DNA of 64,000 nt. It comes from an uncultured Pelagibacteraceae bacterium (GTDB lineage: Bacteria > Pseudomonadota > Alphaproteobacteria > Pelagibacterales > AG-422-B15). The position numbers and the translations under genes are program-made. Every line of letters starts with the position of its first letter. Positions within the stretch are counted from its first letter, which is position 1. The stretch is from assembly GCA_902617525.1 (NCBI GenBank), contig CACMWW010000002.1, positions 1-64,000 of the forward strand, read 5' to 3'. This document shows positions 1-9,035 of the stretch, piece by piece. The notes under the pieces are model-generated. The model ran no database searches. It saw only the letters and a list, made by a program, of their open reading frames with translations, and was not told the DNA's origin.

Positions 1-186
1 AAGAATTTTTTGCCTTTCTAAAGAAAAAATTATTTCATTGATAATTTCCTCTGAGTTAATACTTAGATGGCTATCTTTAACTTTTCGTCTTAGATAATTT
101 CTTAAGTTTTCTGAGCTTGATGCGTATCTTTGTAAGTACCATAAAGCTTTTGACTCAATTTCAGTATAATTAGATTTATTTTTCAT
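1..186 (-). CDS. RecX-like regulatory protein, N-terminal part (runs off the window edge)
   Basis: Not in the ORF track. Reverse complement from the ATG at 186 reads MKNKSNYTEIESKALWYLQRYASSSENLRNYLRRKVKDSHLSINSEEIINEIIFSLERQKIL, resembling the RecX N-terminus (ALxYLxRxxxSxxxLRxxLxRK). Overlaps the lpxB stop. Confidence 0.55.
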   Translation of the reverse strand, partial: MKNKSNYTEIESKALWYLQRYASSSENLRNYLRRKVKDSHLSINSEEIINEIIFSLERQKIL

Positions 187-1312
187 TAATTATCTGAATA
201 ATTTTTTCTGCTGCCATTATACTTGGTGTGCTTTGAGATTTGAGTTTCGCAGCAGCTTCGCTTGCATTTGATAGAACGTCTTGACGGTAATCATTATCTT
301 CTAAAAATCTTTTTATATAATACATAATATTATCTTTATTACTTTTACTTTGTAGCAGTTCAGGGATGATAAATTTCCCTTGTATAATATTAATCAAGTT
401 ACCCATTCTAGTATTAATAAGAAATTGCAATATAAAATAGGTTACAGGATTGAATTTATATGCTGTCACATATGGTGTATTAAAATATGAGACTTCTAGA
501 GCTGCTGTCCCTGAGGTCACAATACCAAGTTTTGCATGATAGTAATAAGAATATTTAACATGCTCATCTAGAATTATTTTTATTCTATTTTGTAAACCAA
601 ATTGACCTAAGATATCTTCTACATAAAAAATCATTTCTTTTGTAAGTGGCATTACAAGCTCATACTTATCATCTAACTTCATTGCTCTTATTACTTCTAA
701 ATAAATTGGTAAAAGAGATACAACTTCCTTTTTTCTACTTCCTGGTAAAATTAAGAAAACTTCTCTGTCCAGTTTGGTAATTTGATTGTTTTTAAAGTTT
801 TCAATATTTATCTCTGTTATCGGATGTCCCACAAAAGTTGTCGGCACTTCATATTTCTCAAATATTTTCTTCTCAAAGGGTAGAATTGTCAGTAAGTGAT
901 CTACTGATTTTTTTACTGTATGAACACGTCCAGGCCTCCATGCCCAAACGCTAGGAGCCACATAATGAAGAATTTTTAATTTATTGTTTCTTTTTTTTAT
1001 TCGCTCTGCAATTCTCAATGTAAAATCTGGACTATCAACTGTGAAAATAATATCAGGATCAAGTTCAATAATTTGATTAACCACTGATTTTATTATGCGA
1101 TTTATTTTAAATATCTTAGGAATAACTTCAATTAATCCCATGACGTTGATGTCAGATATGTCAAAAAATTTTTGAATACCCTCTTTTTCAAGAGCTCTTC
1201 CACCAATACCGTAAATTTTAAGAGGCACATTTGAAATTTTTTTTAGTTCTTTTATGGCTGATGCAGCTAATTTATCGCCAGACTCTTCACCAGTTATTAC
1301 TACAATCTTCAT
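176..1312 (-). CDS. lpxB: Lipid-A-disaccharide synthase
   Basis: 378 aa; GEESGDKLAA, APSVWAWRPGRV, LPGSRKKEV and SGTAALE motifs typical of LpxB. Confidence 0.95.
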   Translation of the reverse strand: MKIVVITGEESGDKLAASAIKELKKISNVPLKIYGIGGRALEKEGIQKFFDISDINVMGLIEVIPKIFKINRIIKSVVNQIIELDPDIIFTVDSPDFTLRIAERIKKRNNKLKILHYVAPSVWAWRPGRVHTVKKSVDHLLTILPFEKKIFEKYEVPTTFVGHPITEINIENFKNNQITKLDREVFLILPGSRKKEVVSLLPIYLEVIRAMKLDDKYELVMPLTKEMIFYVEDILGQFGLQNRIKIILDEHVKYSYYYHAKLGIVTSGTAALEVSYFNTPYVTAYKFNPVTYFILQFLINTRMGNLINIIQGKFIIPELLQSKSNKDNIMYYIKRFLEDNDYRQDVLSNASEAAAKLKSQSTPSIMAAEKIIQIINEK

Positions 1313-1353
1313 TTTACTATTTGATCTAATTGTTTATATTTATACCATTATAT

Positions 1354-1941
1354 ATGTCTAAAAACGTAACATTTTGCTTTGATTTTGGAAGTCCTTACTC
1401 CTACCTAGCCTACAGTAATCTTAAAGTAATTAAAGACGAAGGAGCAGAAGTTGAAATTATGCCTGTTCTGTTGGGAGGTATATTTAAGGCTACAGGAAAT
1501 CAACCGCCTGCAACTGTCCAAAAAAAGGGAGAATATATGTTTAAAGATATTACTCGTTGGACAAAAACACTCAATATTCCATTTAAGATGAACCCCTATT
1601 TTCCAATATTAACAGTGCCTCACATGCGTGGGGCGGTCTTAGCTCAAAAAAATGATATTTTAGAAAATTATATGCAAGTTATGTTTGAATCTATTTGGAC
1701 AAAAGCTATGAACCTTAATGACCAGGAACTGTTGACTCAAGTTGCTACTGAGTCTGGAATGGATGCAAATAGTTTTGCTGAAGGAATTTCAAGTGATGAA
1801 ATTAAAAATAAATTAAGAGAGAATACAGAATTTGCTATTAATAAAGGAGCATTTGGGGTACCAACATTTTACATCGATGATGAAATGTATTGGGGCATTG
1901 ACAGTATGAAATTTCTTGTTGAATATTTAAAAAATCAATAA
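1354..1941 (+). CDS. 2-hydroxychromene-2-carboxylate isomerase / DsbA-family thioredoxin-fold protein
   Basis: FCFDFGSPYSYLAY and GAFGVPTFYIDDEMYWGID motifs. Start moved to MSKNVTF (1354) from ORF-track 1330. Confidence 0.85.
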   Translation: MSKNVTFCFDFGSPYSYLAYSNLKVIKDEGAEVEIMPVLLGGIFKATGNQPPATVQKKGEYMFKDITRWTKTLNIPFKMNPYFPILTVPHMRGAVLAQKNDILENYMQVMFESIWTKAMNLNDQELLTQVATESGMDANSFAEGISSDEIKNKLRENTEFAINKGAFGVPTFYIDDEMYWGIDSMKFLVEYLKNQ

Positions 1942-2754
1942 TCATCCATTGTCCTCTTCATTATAATTTCGAGCGATAATAGCCCCTAAACCAGGGAAAT
2001 ATCTTGATATATATAATGCAATTTTTGGAAAGCTTATTCTAGGAACAATATAAGCTTCTCTTTTATTTGCCTCAATTGATTTAATAATCATTTCTGAGGC
2101 TTTATCCAAATCCATACCTTGACTTTCATGGCCTCTATCATTCGCACCATAAGGAGTGCCGTCTCCAGTTAAGGCTTTCATACCTATCTCAGTATTAACA
2201 AATCCCGGTGCGACAGTATTAACTTTAATATTATATTCATGAACTTCAGCTCGAAGAGAATCCATAAAACCATGCAATGCATGTTTTGATGAAGCATAAA
2301 CAGTTCTTTTTTTTGATCCAAATTTTCCAGACAAACTGGTGTTCGTTACTATCTGACCATCTTTATTTGATATCATTTGTGGCAGCAAACACTTAGTTAA
2401 TTTAACAACAGAGAGAAAATTTAGATTCATAACTTGTGTATAAACATTAAAATCTGTTTCATTTGCCGCAGAATATGCAGATACTCCTGCATTATTAAAG
2501 AGTATATCTATTGAACCAACCTCACGAGTAACTCTATTAACTAAATCGTCAATGGACTCCAATTTTGAGAGATCGTGATCAAAAATATGTGCTTTTGCAT
2601 TTCCACATTCTTTTTTTACTTCCTCTAATTTATCTCTATTTCGCGCAGTTAATATTACTTCTGCACCTAATTTTGATAACTTAATCGCGACTGATCGACC
2701 GATTCCAGATGAAGCACCCGTAACCCATATTCTTTTATTATGAAAATAGCTCAT
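1942..2754 (-). CDS. Short-chain dehydrogenase/reductase
   Basis: TGASSGIG, NNAG and YxxSK motifs. Likely start MSYFHNKRIWVTGASSGIG at 2754. Confidence 0.88.
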   Translation of the reverse strand: MSYFHNKRIWVTGASSGIGRSVAIKLSKLGAEVILTARNRDKLEEVKKECGNAKAHIFDHDLSKLESIDDLVNRVTREVGSIDILFNNAGVSAYSAANETDFNVYTQVMNLNFLSVVKLTKCLLPQMISNKDGQIVTNTSLSGKFGSKKRTVYASSKHALHGFMDSLRAEVHEYNIKVNTVAPGFVNTEIGMKALTGDGTPYGANDRGHESQGMDLDKASEMIIKSIEANKREAYIVPRISFPKIALYISRYFPGLGAIIARNYNEEDNG

Positions 2755-2775
2755 AGAATTATATAATCTAACATT

Positions 2776-3249
2776 ATGCAACTAAGACTAGCAAGAAATA
2801 AAGACGGAAATCAAATAATCAACTTAATCAAAAGATGTTTTAAAGATTATAAAAATTGCTACCTTGATGTAGACAAAGACTCTCCAGAGTTAAGAAACGT
2901 CTATTCTTACTTTAAAAATAAAAAAGGAAAATTCTGGGTATATGTTGATAAAAATAAAATTATCGGATGCATGGGTTATCTACCGCAAGAAAAAAATAAT
3001 TTAGAAATACATAAGCTGTATATAGATAAAGATTATCGAATGAGAGGCTTGGCAAAAAAACTAATGTTAAGGATTGAGAGTATCGCAAAGAAATATAAAA
3101 AAAGAAAGATAGTACTATGGACTGATACTAGATTTAAGGAAGCTCACAAAATGTATAAAAAATTAAATTACAAAAAAATGTCGAAAACAAGAAAGTTAAA
3201 TGACATAAGCAATACAACCGAATATGCCTTCCAAAAAGTAATTAATTAG
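2776..3249 (+). CDS. GNAT family N-acetyltransferase
   Basis: LEIHKLYIDKDYRMRGLAKKLM acetyl-CoA binding motif A. Confidence 0.85.
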   Translation: MQLRLARNKDGNQIINLIKRCFKDYKNCYLDVDKDSPELRNVYSYFKNKKGKFWVYVDKNKIIGCMGYLPQEKNNLEIHKLYIDKDYRMRGLAKKLMLRIESIAKKYKKRKIVLWTDTRFKEAHKMYKKLNYKKMSKTRKLNDISNTTEYAFQKVIN

Positions 3250-3925
3250 CTTTCACTGTCCCTAATTTTTGCTCCGCTAACCCAACAGCTAAAACTATAA
3301 TGAAGTTAATAATTAAATATATTGATCCCGCTACTAAAAATATTTCAACAGGTGCATAGGTTTTTGAGATTATAGTCCTAGCTATTCCAGTAATTTCCAT
3401 AAGCGTGATAATTGATATCAATGAACTGGCTTTAACCATTAATATCAACTCATTACCATAAGCTGGTAATGCTTGTCGCACGGTAATTGGAAGTGTAATT
3501 AACAAAAATGTCTTAATTTTATTCAGTCCTAATGCTCCTGATGCTTCTATAAAATTTTTTGACACAGAAAGGATACCTCCTCGAATTATTTCAGAGGAAT
3601 AAGCGCCAGTGCTGATAGTCAGTGTAATGATACCACACCAATATGGCTCTTTCAAAATTGGCCACAATATACTCTCTCGAATAAAAGAAAATTGACCAAG
3701 GCCATAGTAAACAAAATACAACTGCAGTAATAATGGTGTCCCCCTAATTAAATAGACAAAATAATAAGCAGGAATTGACATTGATTTTCTTCCAGAAATT
3801 CTCATCAATGCCACGATTATAGCTAATGCAAGTCCAAGTACTGTTGAAATAGAAACGACTTGTAATGTAAGAGGAATACCCTCGATTATTTTAAAAAATG
3901 ACTCATACATTAATTCAAATCTCAT
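3242..3925 (-). CDS. Polar amino-acid ABC transporter permease (HisM/ArtM-like)
   Basis: GTPLLLQLY, EIIRGGI and EASGALGLNK(x)nRQALPAYGNE motifs of HisM/GlnP-type permeases. Confidence 0.9.
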   Translation of the reverse strand: MRFELMYESFFKIIEGIPLTLQVVSISTVLGLALAIIVALMRISGRKSMSIPAYYFVYLIRGTPLLLQLYFVYYGLGQFSFIRESILWPILKEPYWCGIITLTISTGAYSSEIIRGGILSVSKNFIEASGALGLNKIKTFLLITLPITVRQALPAYGNELILMVKASSLISIITLMEITGIARTIISKTYAPVEIFLVAGSIYLIINFIIVLAVGLAEQKLGTVKAN

Positions 3926-4635
3926 GGCACCCCCTTTGACACAAAGCCTTTAGAGTAAGTATTTTCAGCCTTATCAAATAGAATGTTAGAAAGCCTGGTG
4001 ATTACCAAATACAGAATTATAGCAGCTGTATAAAATATAAATGGTTCATGTGTAGAGCCCGCCGCAATACGCGACTGTCGCATAATTTCAACTAACCCTG
4101 TAACACTAATGAGTGCTGTATCTTTAAGTGTGATTTGCCATACATTGCCAATACCTGGCAGTGCAATTCTTGCAACTTGTGGAAATATTACACTTCCATA
4201 AAGACCATATCCATTTAATCCAAGTGTTTTACCTGCCTCAAACTGCCCTTTGTGAACGGAGTTAACCGCACCTCGAATGACTTCTGTAGAATAAGCCCCT
4301 GAAATTGCGCCGACAGCAATTGTGCCAATTGTAAATGCATTCAGTTCAATATAGCCATCGTATCCAAAAATTTTAGCAATATACATAACTGCGCCGCTGC
4401 CACCAAAAAAAAGAAGATATATGACTAAAAGCTCAGGTATTCCTCTTATTATTGTTGTGTATGTATTTGCTATTATTTTTAGAATAAAAATATTTGATAG
4501 TTTACATGCAGCAAAAATAATTCCTATCAGAATACCTAAAAGTAAAGATGACGCACTTACAAGAACTGTCATCAGTGCACCCATAAGCATCTCATCTCCC
4601 CATCCAGATGAACCAAAGGAAAATACTTCAAACAT
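3922..4635 (-). CDS. Polar amino-acid ABC transporter permease (HisQ/ArtQ-like)
   Basis: RGIPELLVIYLLFFG, EVIRGAV and EAGKTLGLNGY(x)nALPGIGNVWQ; 4-bp overlap with the downstream permease. Confidence 0.9.
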   Translation of the reverse strand: MFEVFSFGSSGWGDEMLMGALMTVLVSASSLLLGILIGIIFAACKLSNIFILKIIANTYTTIIRGIPELLVIYLLFFGGSGAVMYIAKIFGYDGYIELNAFTIGTIAVGAISGAYSTEVIRGAVNSVHKGQFEAGKTLGLNGYGLYGSVIFPQVARIALPGIGNVWQITLKDTALISVTGLVEIMRQSRIAAGSTHEPFIFYTAAIILYLVITRLSNILFDKAENTYSKGFVSKGVP

Positions 4636-4649
4636 ATTTATTTATATAA

Positions 4650-4686
4650 AAAAAAAACGGCTGAGTATAAGTCAGCCGTTTTTTTA
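4650..4686 (-). terminator. Intrinsic (potentially bidirectional) terminator between the substrate-binding-protein and permease genes
   Basis: AAAAAAACGGCTGA-GTATAAG-TCAGCCGTTTTTTT: 8-bp GC-rich stem flanked by A-tract and T-tract. Confidence 0.85.
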
Positions 4687-4703
4687 CGTTATTAATTTCA
4701 AAA

Positions 4704-5537
4704 TTACGGTGCTAGGTCTTTACCAAACCATTGCATTGATATTTTAGAAATTGTTCCATCTGCAGCCGCGTCAGCTATTGCTTTATCAAACATCGCTTTA
4801 AGATCAGCATCTCCTTGTCTGATACCTGCGCCAACACCTTCACCTAAAAGTCCTCCAAATACATTTGGACCAAAAGTTACTACATTAGAACCACCTGATG
4901 TTTCCATAAATGCTTCTGCTGTTCCGACATCACATAACATTGCATCTATTCTACCGGCCGCAAGATCAAGATTCATTTCGTCTTGTGTTGGATAAACCTT
5001 TAAGTTTGAATCTAAGTATTTATTTGCAAAATCTTCGTGAATTGTCGCAACAGTTACTCCAATATTCATGCCTTTCATTGCATTGTTTAACGCACTTATA
5101 GTACCAGAGGTAGCACTGCTATCATCATCAAGATTTAAGTTTTTTGCTGAAGTAAAAGTGCTTAATGGTGAACTATTAAGTGTGAAAAATCTAGCTGGTT
5201 CTGTCATGTAAGCTTTAGAAAAACTAATTGTTTTTTTTCTTTCTTCAGTTACTGACATACCTGCCATGATTACATCATATTTCCCATTTACTAACGCAGG
5301 AATGATTCCATCCCAGTCCTGTTGAACGAACTCACATTCAGCGTTCATTCTTTTACATAGATCTCTTGCAAGATCTAACTCAGCACCAACGAGATTTCCT
5401 GATGCATCTGTAAAGTTCCATGGTTCGTATGCGCCTTCCGTCCCAATTCTAATTTTTGACCAATGACCGTCAGCAAATGCCATTGTGGATATGACGCTTA
5501 TTGCCAATCCAATTATTAATAATTTTAAATTTTTCAC
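4704..5537 (-). CDS. Polar amino-acid ABC transporter substrate-binding protein
   Basis: Signal peptide ending AFADG, IGTEGAYEPWNFTD, VQQDWDGIIPALVNGKYDVIMAGMSVTEERKK typical of the His/Lys/Arg/octopine SBP family. GTG start after GGAGG. Confidence 0.92.
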   Translation of the reverse strand: MKNLKLLIIGLAISVISTMAFADGHWSKIRIGTEGAYEPWNFTDASGNLVGAELDLARDLCKRMNAECEFVQQDWDGIIPALVNGKYDVIMAGMSVTEERKKTISFSKAYMTEPARFFTLNSSPLSTFTSAKNLNLDDDSSATSGTISALNNAMKGMNIGVTVATIHEDFANKYLDSNLKVYPTQDEMNLDLAAGRIDAMLCDVGTAEAFMETSGGSNVVTFGPNVFGGLLGEGVGAGIRQGDADLKAMFDKAIADAAADGTISKISMQWFGKDLAP

Positions 5538-5621
5538 TAAATTTCCTCCAATTTGAAATAAACAGAGGCATAGGGTCTATTAAAATTACTAAATGAGCAA
5601 GAAAAATGTTAGTTTTACTTA

Positions 5622-5849
5622 TTATTTTTGAAGTCTATTCCAAAGATATATAATGATTGCGACAGAAATTATACCCACAACACCCTCACTTCCTAGTTGG
5701 TTAATCAGACCTACCAAGTTCTGAGTAATATTTTTTCCTAAAAAAGGTGATGATGGCCCAAAGAGTACTTCCAAAATTATAGCTATTGCTATCAACAATA
5801 AGCCAAAATCAATGATTTCTCTTAGTATTTGCTTAATTCTTGAGATCAT
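5622..5849 (-). CDS. Small hydrophobic membrane protein (75 aa), paralog of the adjacent upstream ORF
   Basis: Two predicted hydrophobic segments; shares PFxGxxIxxNxVxLxNQLGxxGVVGxI with ORF 5902-6117. Confidence 0.7.
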   Translation of the reverse strand: MISRIKQILREIIDFGLLLIAIAIILEVLFGPSSPFLGKNITQNLVGLINQLGSEGVVGIISVAIIIYLWNRLQK

Positions 5850-5860
5850 ATTCTAATTTT

Positions 5861-5896
5861 TTATCACCTCCCATGCGCAAACATGGGAGGTGATAA
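5861..5896 (-). promoter_or_regulatory. Perfect 15-bp hairpin containing the Shine-Dalgarno region of the 75-aa membrane protein gene
   Basis: TTATCACCTCCCATG / CGCAAA / CATGGGAGGTGATAA. No U-tract follows on either strand. Confidence 0.65.
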
Positions 5897-5901
5897 TATG
5901 T

Positions 5902-6117
5902 TTAATCTCTAAATAACCAGAGAATAACACCAACAGCAATTAATCCAACAACGCCGGCATTTCCTAACTGGTTCACAAGAGATACGATATTGCTAGCTAT
6001 ATTGCCAACAAATGGGATGCTTCCTCCGCTTAGCAGGCCAATAACAATACCCAAAGCTAGCAGTGAAAGACCAAGACTGGTTAGAGCCTTTATCGCGTTC
6101 TGTGCGTTTCTAATCAT
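5902..6117 (-). CDS. Small hydrophobic membrane protein (71 aa)
   Basis: MIRNAQNAIKALTSLGLSLLALGIVIGLLSGG... two hydrophobic segments; tandem paralog of 5622-5849. Confidence 0.7.
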   Translation of the reverse strand: MIRNAQNAIKALTSLGLSLLALGIVIGLLSGGSIPFVGNIASNIVSLVNQLGNAGVVGLIAVGVILWLFRD

Positions 6118-6308
6118 AACTTTCCCCCTCGTTATGTTTATTTAGATAGCAGTACTATATTTAGTACATAAGTGAACAGTATATTCTAAATATGGTAAAA
6201 CAAGTTTCTTTTACAATTTAAGTAATTGAATTTATTTGATTTTTCCTAATAATTTTAAAAATGTCACATTTATACAACATTATTTTGTACATCTGCACTG
6301 GGTTGATT

Positions 6309-7835
6309 CTATTCAATCTGCATTAACAACTCAGATACAAGTTTATTAATATTTAACCCTTTTGATGCAAGTCCATAGATCTTTTTATCTGGTCTAATAA
6401 TTATTTCCCCTTCTTCTAAATAATCGGATAACTCGGGGCCGATATTTAAATTAGAATAGTCAAAAATAAATATAAAATTTAGGTTAACTAATTTTTCATA
6501 TATATTCTTGGTTAACTCATTTCTTACGTCTTTTTTCGAAAATATTGCAAAACAGTTTCCAACCATTTTATCTAAGCAAGCAATACCTTGTTTATCAGTA
6601 ATCTCTCTATTAGAAAGTCTTCTGTTGATTATCATTTCACTCTGTGAATCACTAAAAATACCTTTTCTTGATTCCTTTTCTTCAATATTGTTATTTCTCC
6701 CAAATGCTTGGTCTCTGGCCTCTGGGGCGATTGCCTCCTCTAATGGCATATTTTTCTGAAACGCCATAGATAGTGAGTCAATCAATTGTCCAAGTGCAAT
6801 AGATGATTTTATTGTTTGCTTTATTGGTTGAGCCCTCTCTAAATCATAAGAAAGTAGGAGTTTTTTGTTGCAATTAAAATTAATGACCAAATTAATTTTC
6901 CATATTAGATTTAATATATCTCTAATTCCTGTATTTAGGCCTTGACTTGCATAGGGCGGCATTTGATAAGCAGTATCACCTATTAAAAAAACATTGTTTT
7001 TCTGAAAAGTATTAGCAAAAGACCCTCTAAAATTTTGAATAGACACATTTTCAATCTCGTATTGATTAGGCTCTATCCATTTTGAAATTAGGTTTTTGAT
7101 ATTTTTTTTTTCAATTATTTTTTGGTGTTGTTCACCTGTTAGCAATTGAAACTCAAACCTATGTCTTCTATTTGAAAGAGAAATATAAGAAGTAGGTCTT
7201 TTATCGTCGCAAATTTGCCTGAAAACATTTTCTAAACTATTTTCATTCTTTAGCAATATATCAACAAGAAGCCAATTTTTTGAGTATCTTTGATCAACGG
7301 ACTCAATACCTAATTTATTTCTTACAAAAGAATTTGCACCATCGCATGCAATTAGGTAAAGGACTTCAAAATGTTTTAATTTGTTACCACTTTTTGTATC
7401 AAGTTCCACTTTATTATCATTTAAACTAAAGTTAATAAGTTCGTTATCAAATAATAAATCTATATTTTCATCAGCCTTGCAATTTTCTCTTATTATTTTT
7501 TCAATCTCTGGCTGAAAAAAAGTACAAACGGAAGGAAAGTCATTATCAGTGTGTAATACTGGATTACGTTGGATCACTTTTCCATTAGTTAGCACAATGT
7601 CAGTAAAATCTGGTTTATTTAAAAATTCCTTTAGAGCATCGTATAAACCAACATTTTCAAGTAAACGTAAACTTTCATCATCGAATGATACAGCTTTTGA
7701 GGAAAATTCAGTGTCCGATTTTGACTCAATAACTAGTGTTCTAAGATTGTATTGGCTACATACTTTTGCACAGATTTGTCCAATTAATCCGAAACCCACA
7801 ATTGCAACATCATATTGATTAATATTACTAGTCAA
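6309..7835 (-). CDS. FAD-dependent monooxygenase (phenol hydroxylase / MhpA-like)
   Basis: YDVAIVGFGLIG N-terminal FAD site, ACDGANSFVR, and NVFLIGDTAYQMPPYASQGLNTGIRD. Start revised to TTG at 7835, preceded by TAGGAG. Confidence 0.88.
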   Translation of the reverse strand: MTSNINQYDVAIVGFGLIGQICAKVCSQYNLRTLVIESKSDTEFSSKAVSFDDESLRLLENVGLYDALKEFLNKPDFTDIVLTNGKVIQRNPVLHTDNDFPSVCTFFQPEIEKIIRENCKADENIDLLFDNELINFSLNDNKVELDTKSGNKLKHFEVLYLIACDGANSFVRNKLGIESVDQRYSKNWLLVDILLKNENSLENVFRQICDDKRPTSYISLSNRRHRFEFQLLTGEQHQKIIEKKNIKNLISKWIEPNQYEIENVSIQNFRGSFANTFQKNNVFLIGDTAYQMPPYASQGLNTGIRDILNLIWKINLVINFNCNKKLLLSYDLERAQPIKQTIKSSIALGQLIDSLSMAFQKNMPLEEAIAPEARDQAFGRNNNIEEKESRKGIFSDSQSEMIINRRLSNREITDKQGIACLDKMVGNCFAIFSKKDVRNELTKNIYEKLVNLNFIFIFDYSNLNIGPELSDYLEEGEIIIRPDKKIYGLASKGLNINKLVSELLMQIE

Positions 7836-7925
7836 AATAACTCCTAGATAATGAAATCGCTTGACTCTTACTTTCAATTTAGTTTGAATTCAAGCCATTA
7901 TTTAATTTGGTAAAAAATATTTCAA

Positions 7926-9032
7926 ATGGTGAAAATAGTAAATTCATGGAATGAGTGGGATCCTCTAAAACATATAATTGTTGGAAGAGCAGATAATTGT
8001 TGCATTGCTCCAGTTGAACCTGCAATGGCTCCAAAAATTCCTGAAGACTCTGACATGAAAGGTCAATTTGGACCAAGGCCACAACATACAATTGATAGAG
8101 CAAATTATTTACTTGATAATTTCTCTGATATTTTAGAGAAACGAGGAATAAAAGTTGATCGTCCATCTCCACTAGATTTCAATCAGAAAATTGGTACCCC
8201 AGATTGGAGTATAGAAACAATGTTTGGCTGTATGCCTCCTCGAGATGTTATACTTACTTTAGGCAGTGAGATGCTGGAAGCTACGATGTCCTTTCGTTCA
8301 AGATGGTTTGAATATTTATGTTATCGACCGCTAATACAAAGTTTTTTTGACCAAGACCCAGAAATGAAATGGGAAACTGCTCCAAAACCAAGGTTAACGA
8401 ATAAATCATACAGGGATAATTATCTTACAGATGAAATAACAATAGACCAAAGATACGAATGGGTTGCTGATAAAAAGTTTGTTACAACTGAAGAAGAACC
8501 ACTATTTGATGCAGCCGATGTATTAAGAATGGGCAAGGATTTATTTATTCAACACGGGTTCACAACAAACTTAAAAGGTATTGATTGGATTAAAAGACAC
8601 TTTCCAGACCAACGTATTCATGTACTAAATTTCCCAACTGATCCTTTTCCTACACATATTGATGCTACATTTACGCCATTGAGGCCAGGATTGATATTAA
8701 ATAATCCTGAAAGAAGACTACCTGATGATCAAAGAAAAATTTTCCATGATAATGACTGGGAAATAGTCGATGCCGCTAGACCTGCTCACAATTCTCCTCC
8801 TCCATTATGCTATTCAAGTGTATGGCTAAGCATGAACGTTCTTATGCTAGATCCAAAAACAGTTTGCGTTGAAGAAACTGAAGTTCACCAGATGGATCAA
8901 CTAGATAAGTTAAATTTCGAAGTTGTTCCGGTGCCTTTCAGGGATGCTTATCCATTTGGTGGCGCTTTACACTGCGCAACAACTGATGTTTATCGCGAAA
9001 GTAGTCAGGAGGATTACTTTACAAAACAATAA
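7926..9032 (+). CDS. Glycine amidinotransferase-like protein
   Basis: NSWNEWDPLKHIIVGRAD and GGALHCATTDVYRES (probable catalytic Cys region) typical of L-arginine:glycine amidinotransferase-type enzymes. Confidence 0.85.
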   Translation: MVKIVNSWNEWDPLKHIIVGRADNCCIAPVEPAMAPKIPEDSDMKGQFGPRPQHTIDRANYLLDNFSDILEKRGIKVDRPSPLDFNQKIGTPDWSIETMFGCMPPRDVILTLGSEMLEATMSFRSRWFEYLCYRPLIQSFFDQDPEMKWETAPKPRLTNKSYRDNYLTDEITIDQRYEWVADKKFVTTEEEPLFDAADVLRMGKDLFIQHGFTTNLKGIDWIKRHFPDQRIHVLNFPTDPFPTHIDATFTPLRPGLILNNPERRLPDDQRKIFHDNDWEIVDAARPAHNSPPPLCYSSVWLSMNVLMLDPKTVCVEETEVHQMDQLDKLNFEVVPVPFRDAYPFGGALHCATTDVYRESSQEDYFTKQ

Positions 9033-9035
9033 TTT

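Noticed and set aside
4421-5101. Plus-strand ORFs 4421-4747 and 4910-5101
   Set aside because: Antisense to well-supported ABC transporter genes; low-complexity translations; the first reads through the terminator at 4650-4686.
5861-5896. Interpretation of the 15-bp hairpin as an intrinsic terminator
   Set aside because: The stem is followed by A-rich, not U-rich, sequence on the coding strand and has no U-run on the other; it contains the SD of the next gene, so a translational role fits better.
7879-8172. Minus-strand 97-aa ORF
   Set aside because: Antisense to the amidinotransferase 5' end and spans the divergent promoter; biased Leu/Gln composition typical of spurious frames.
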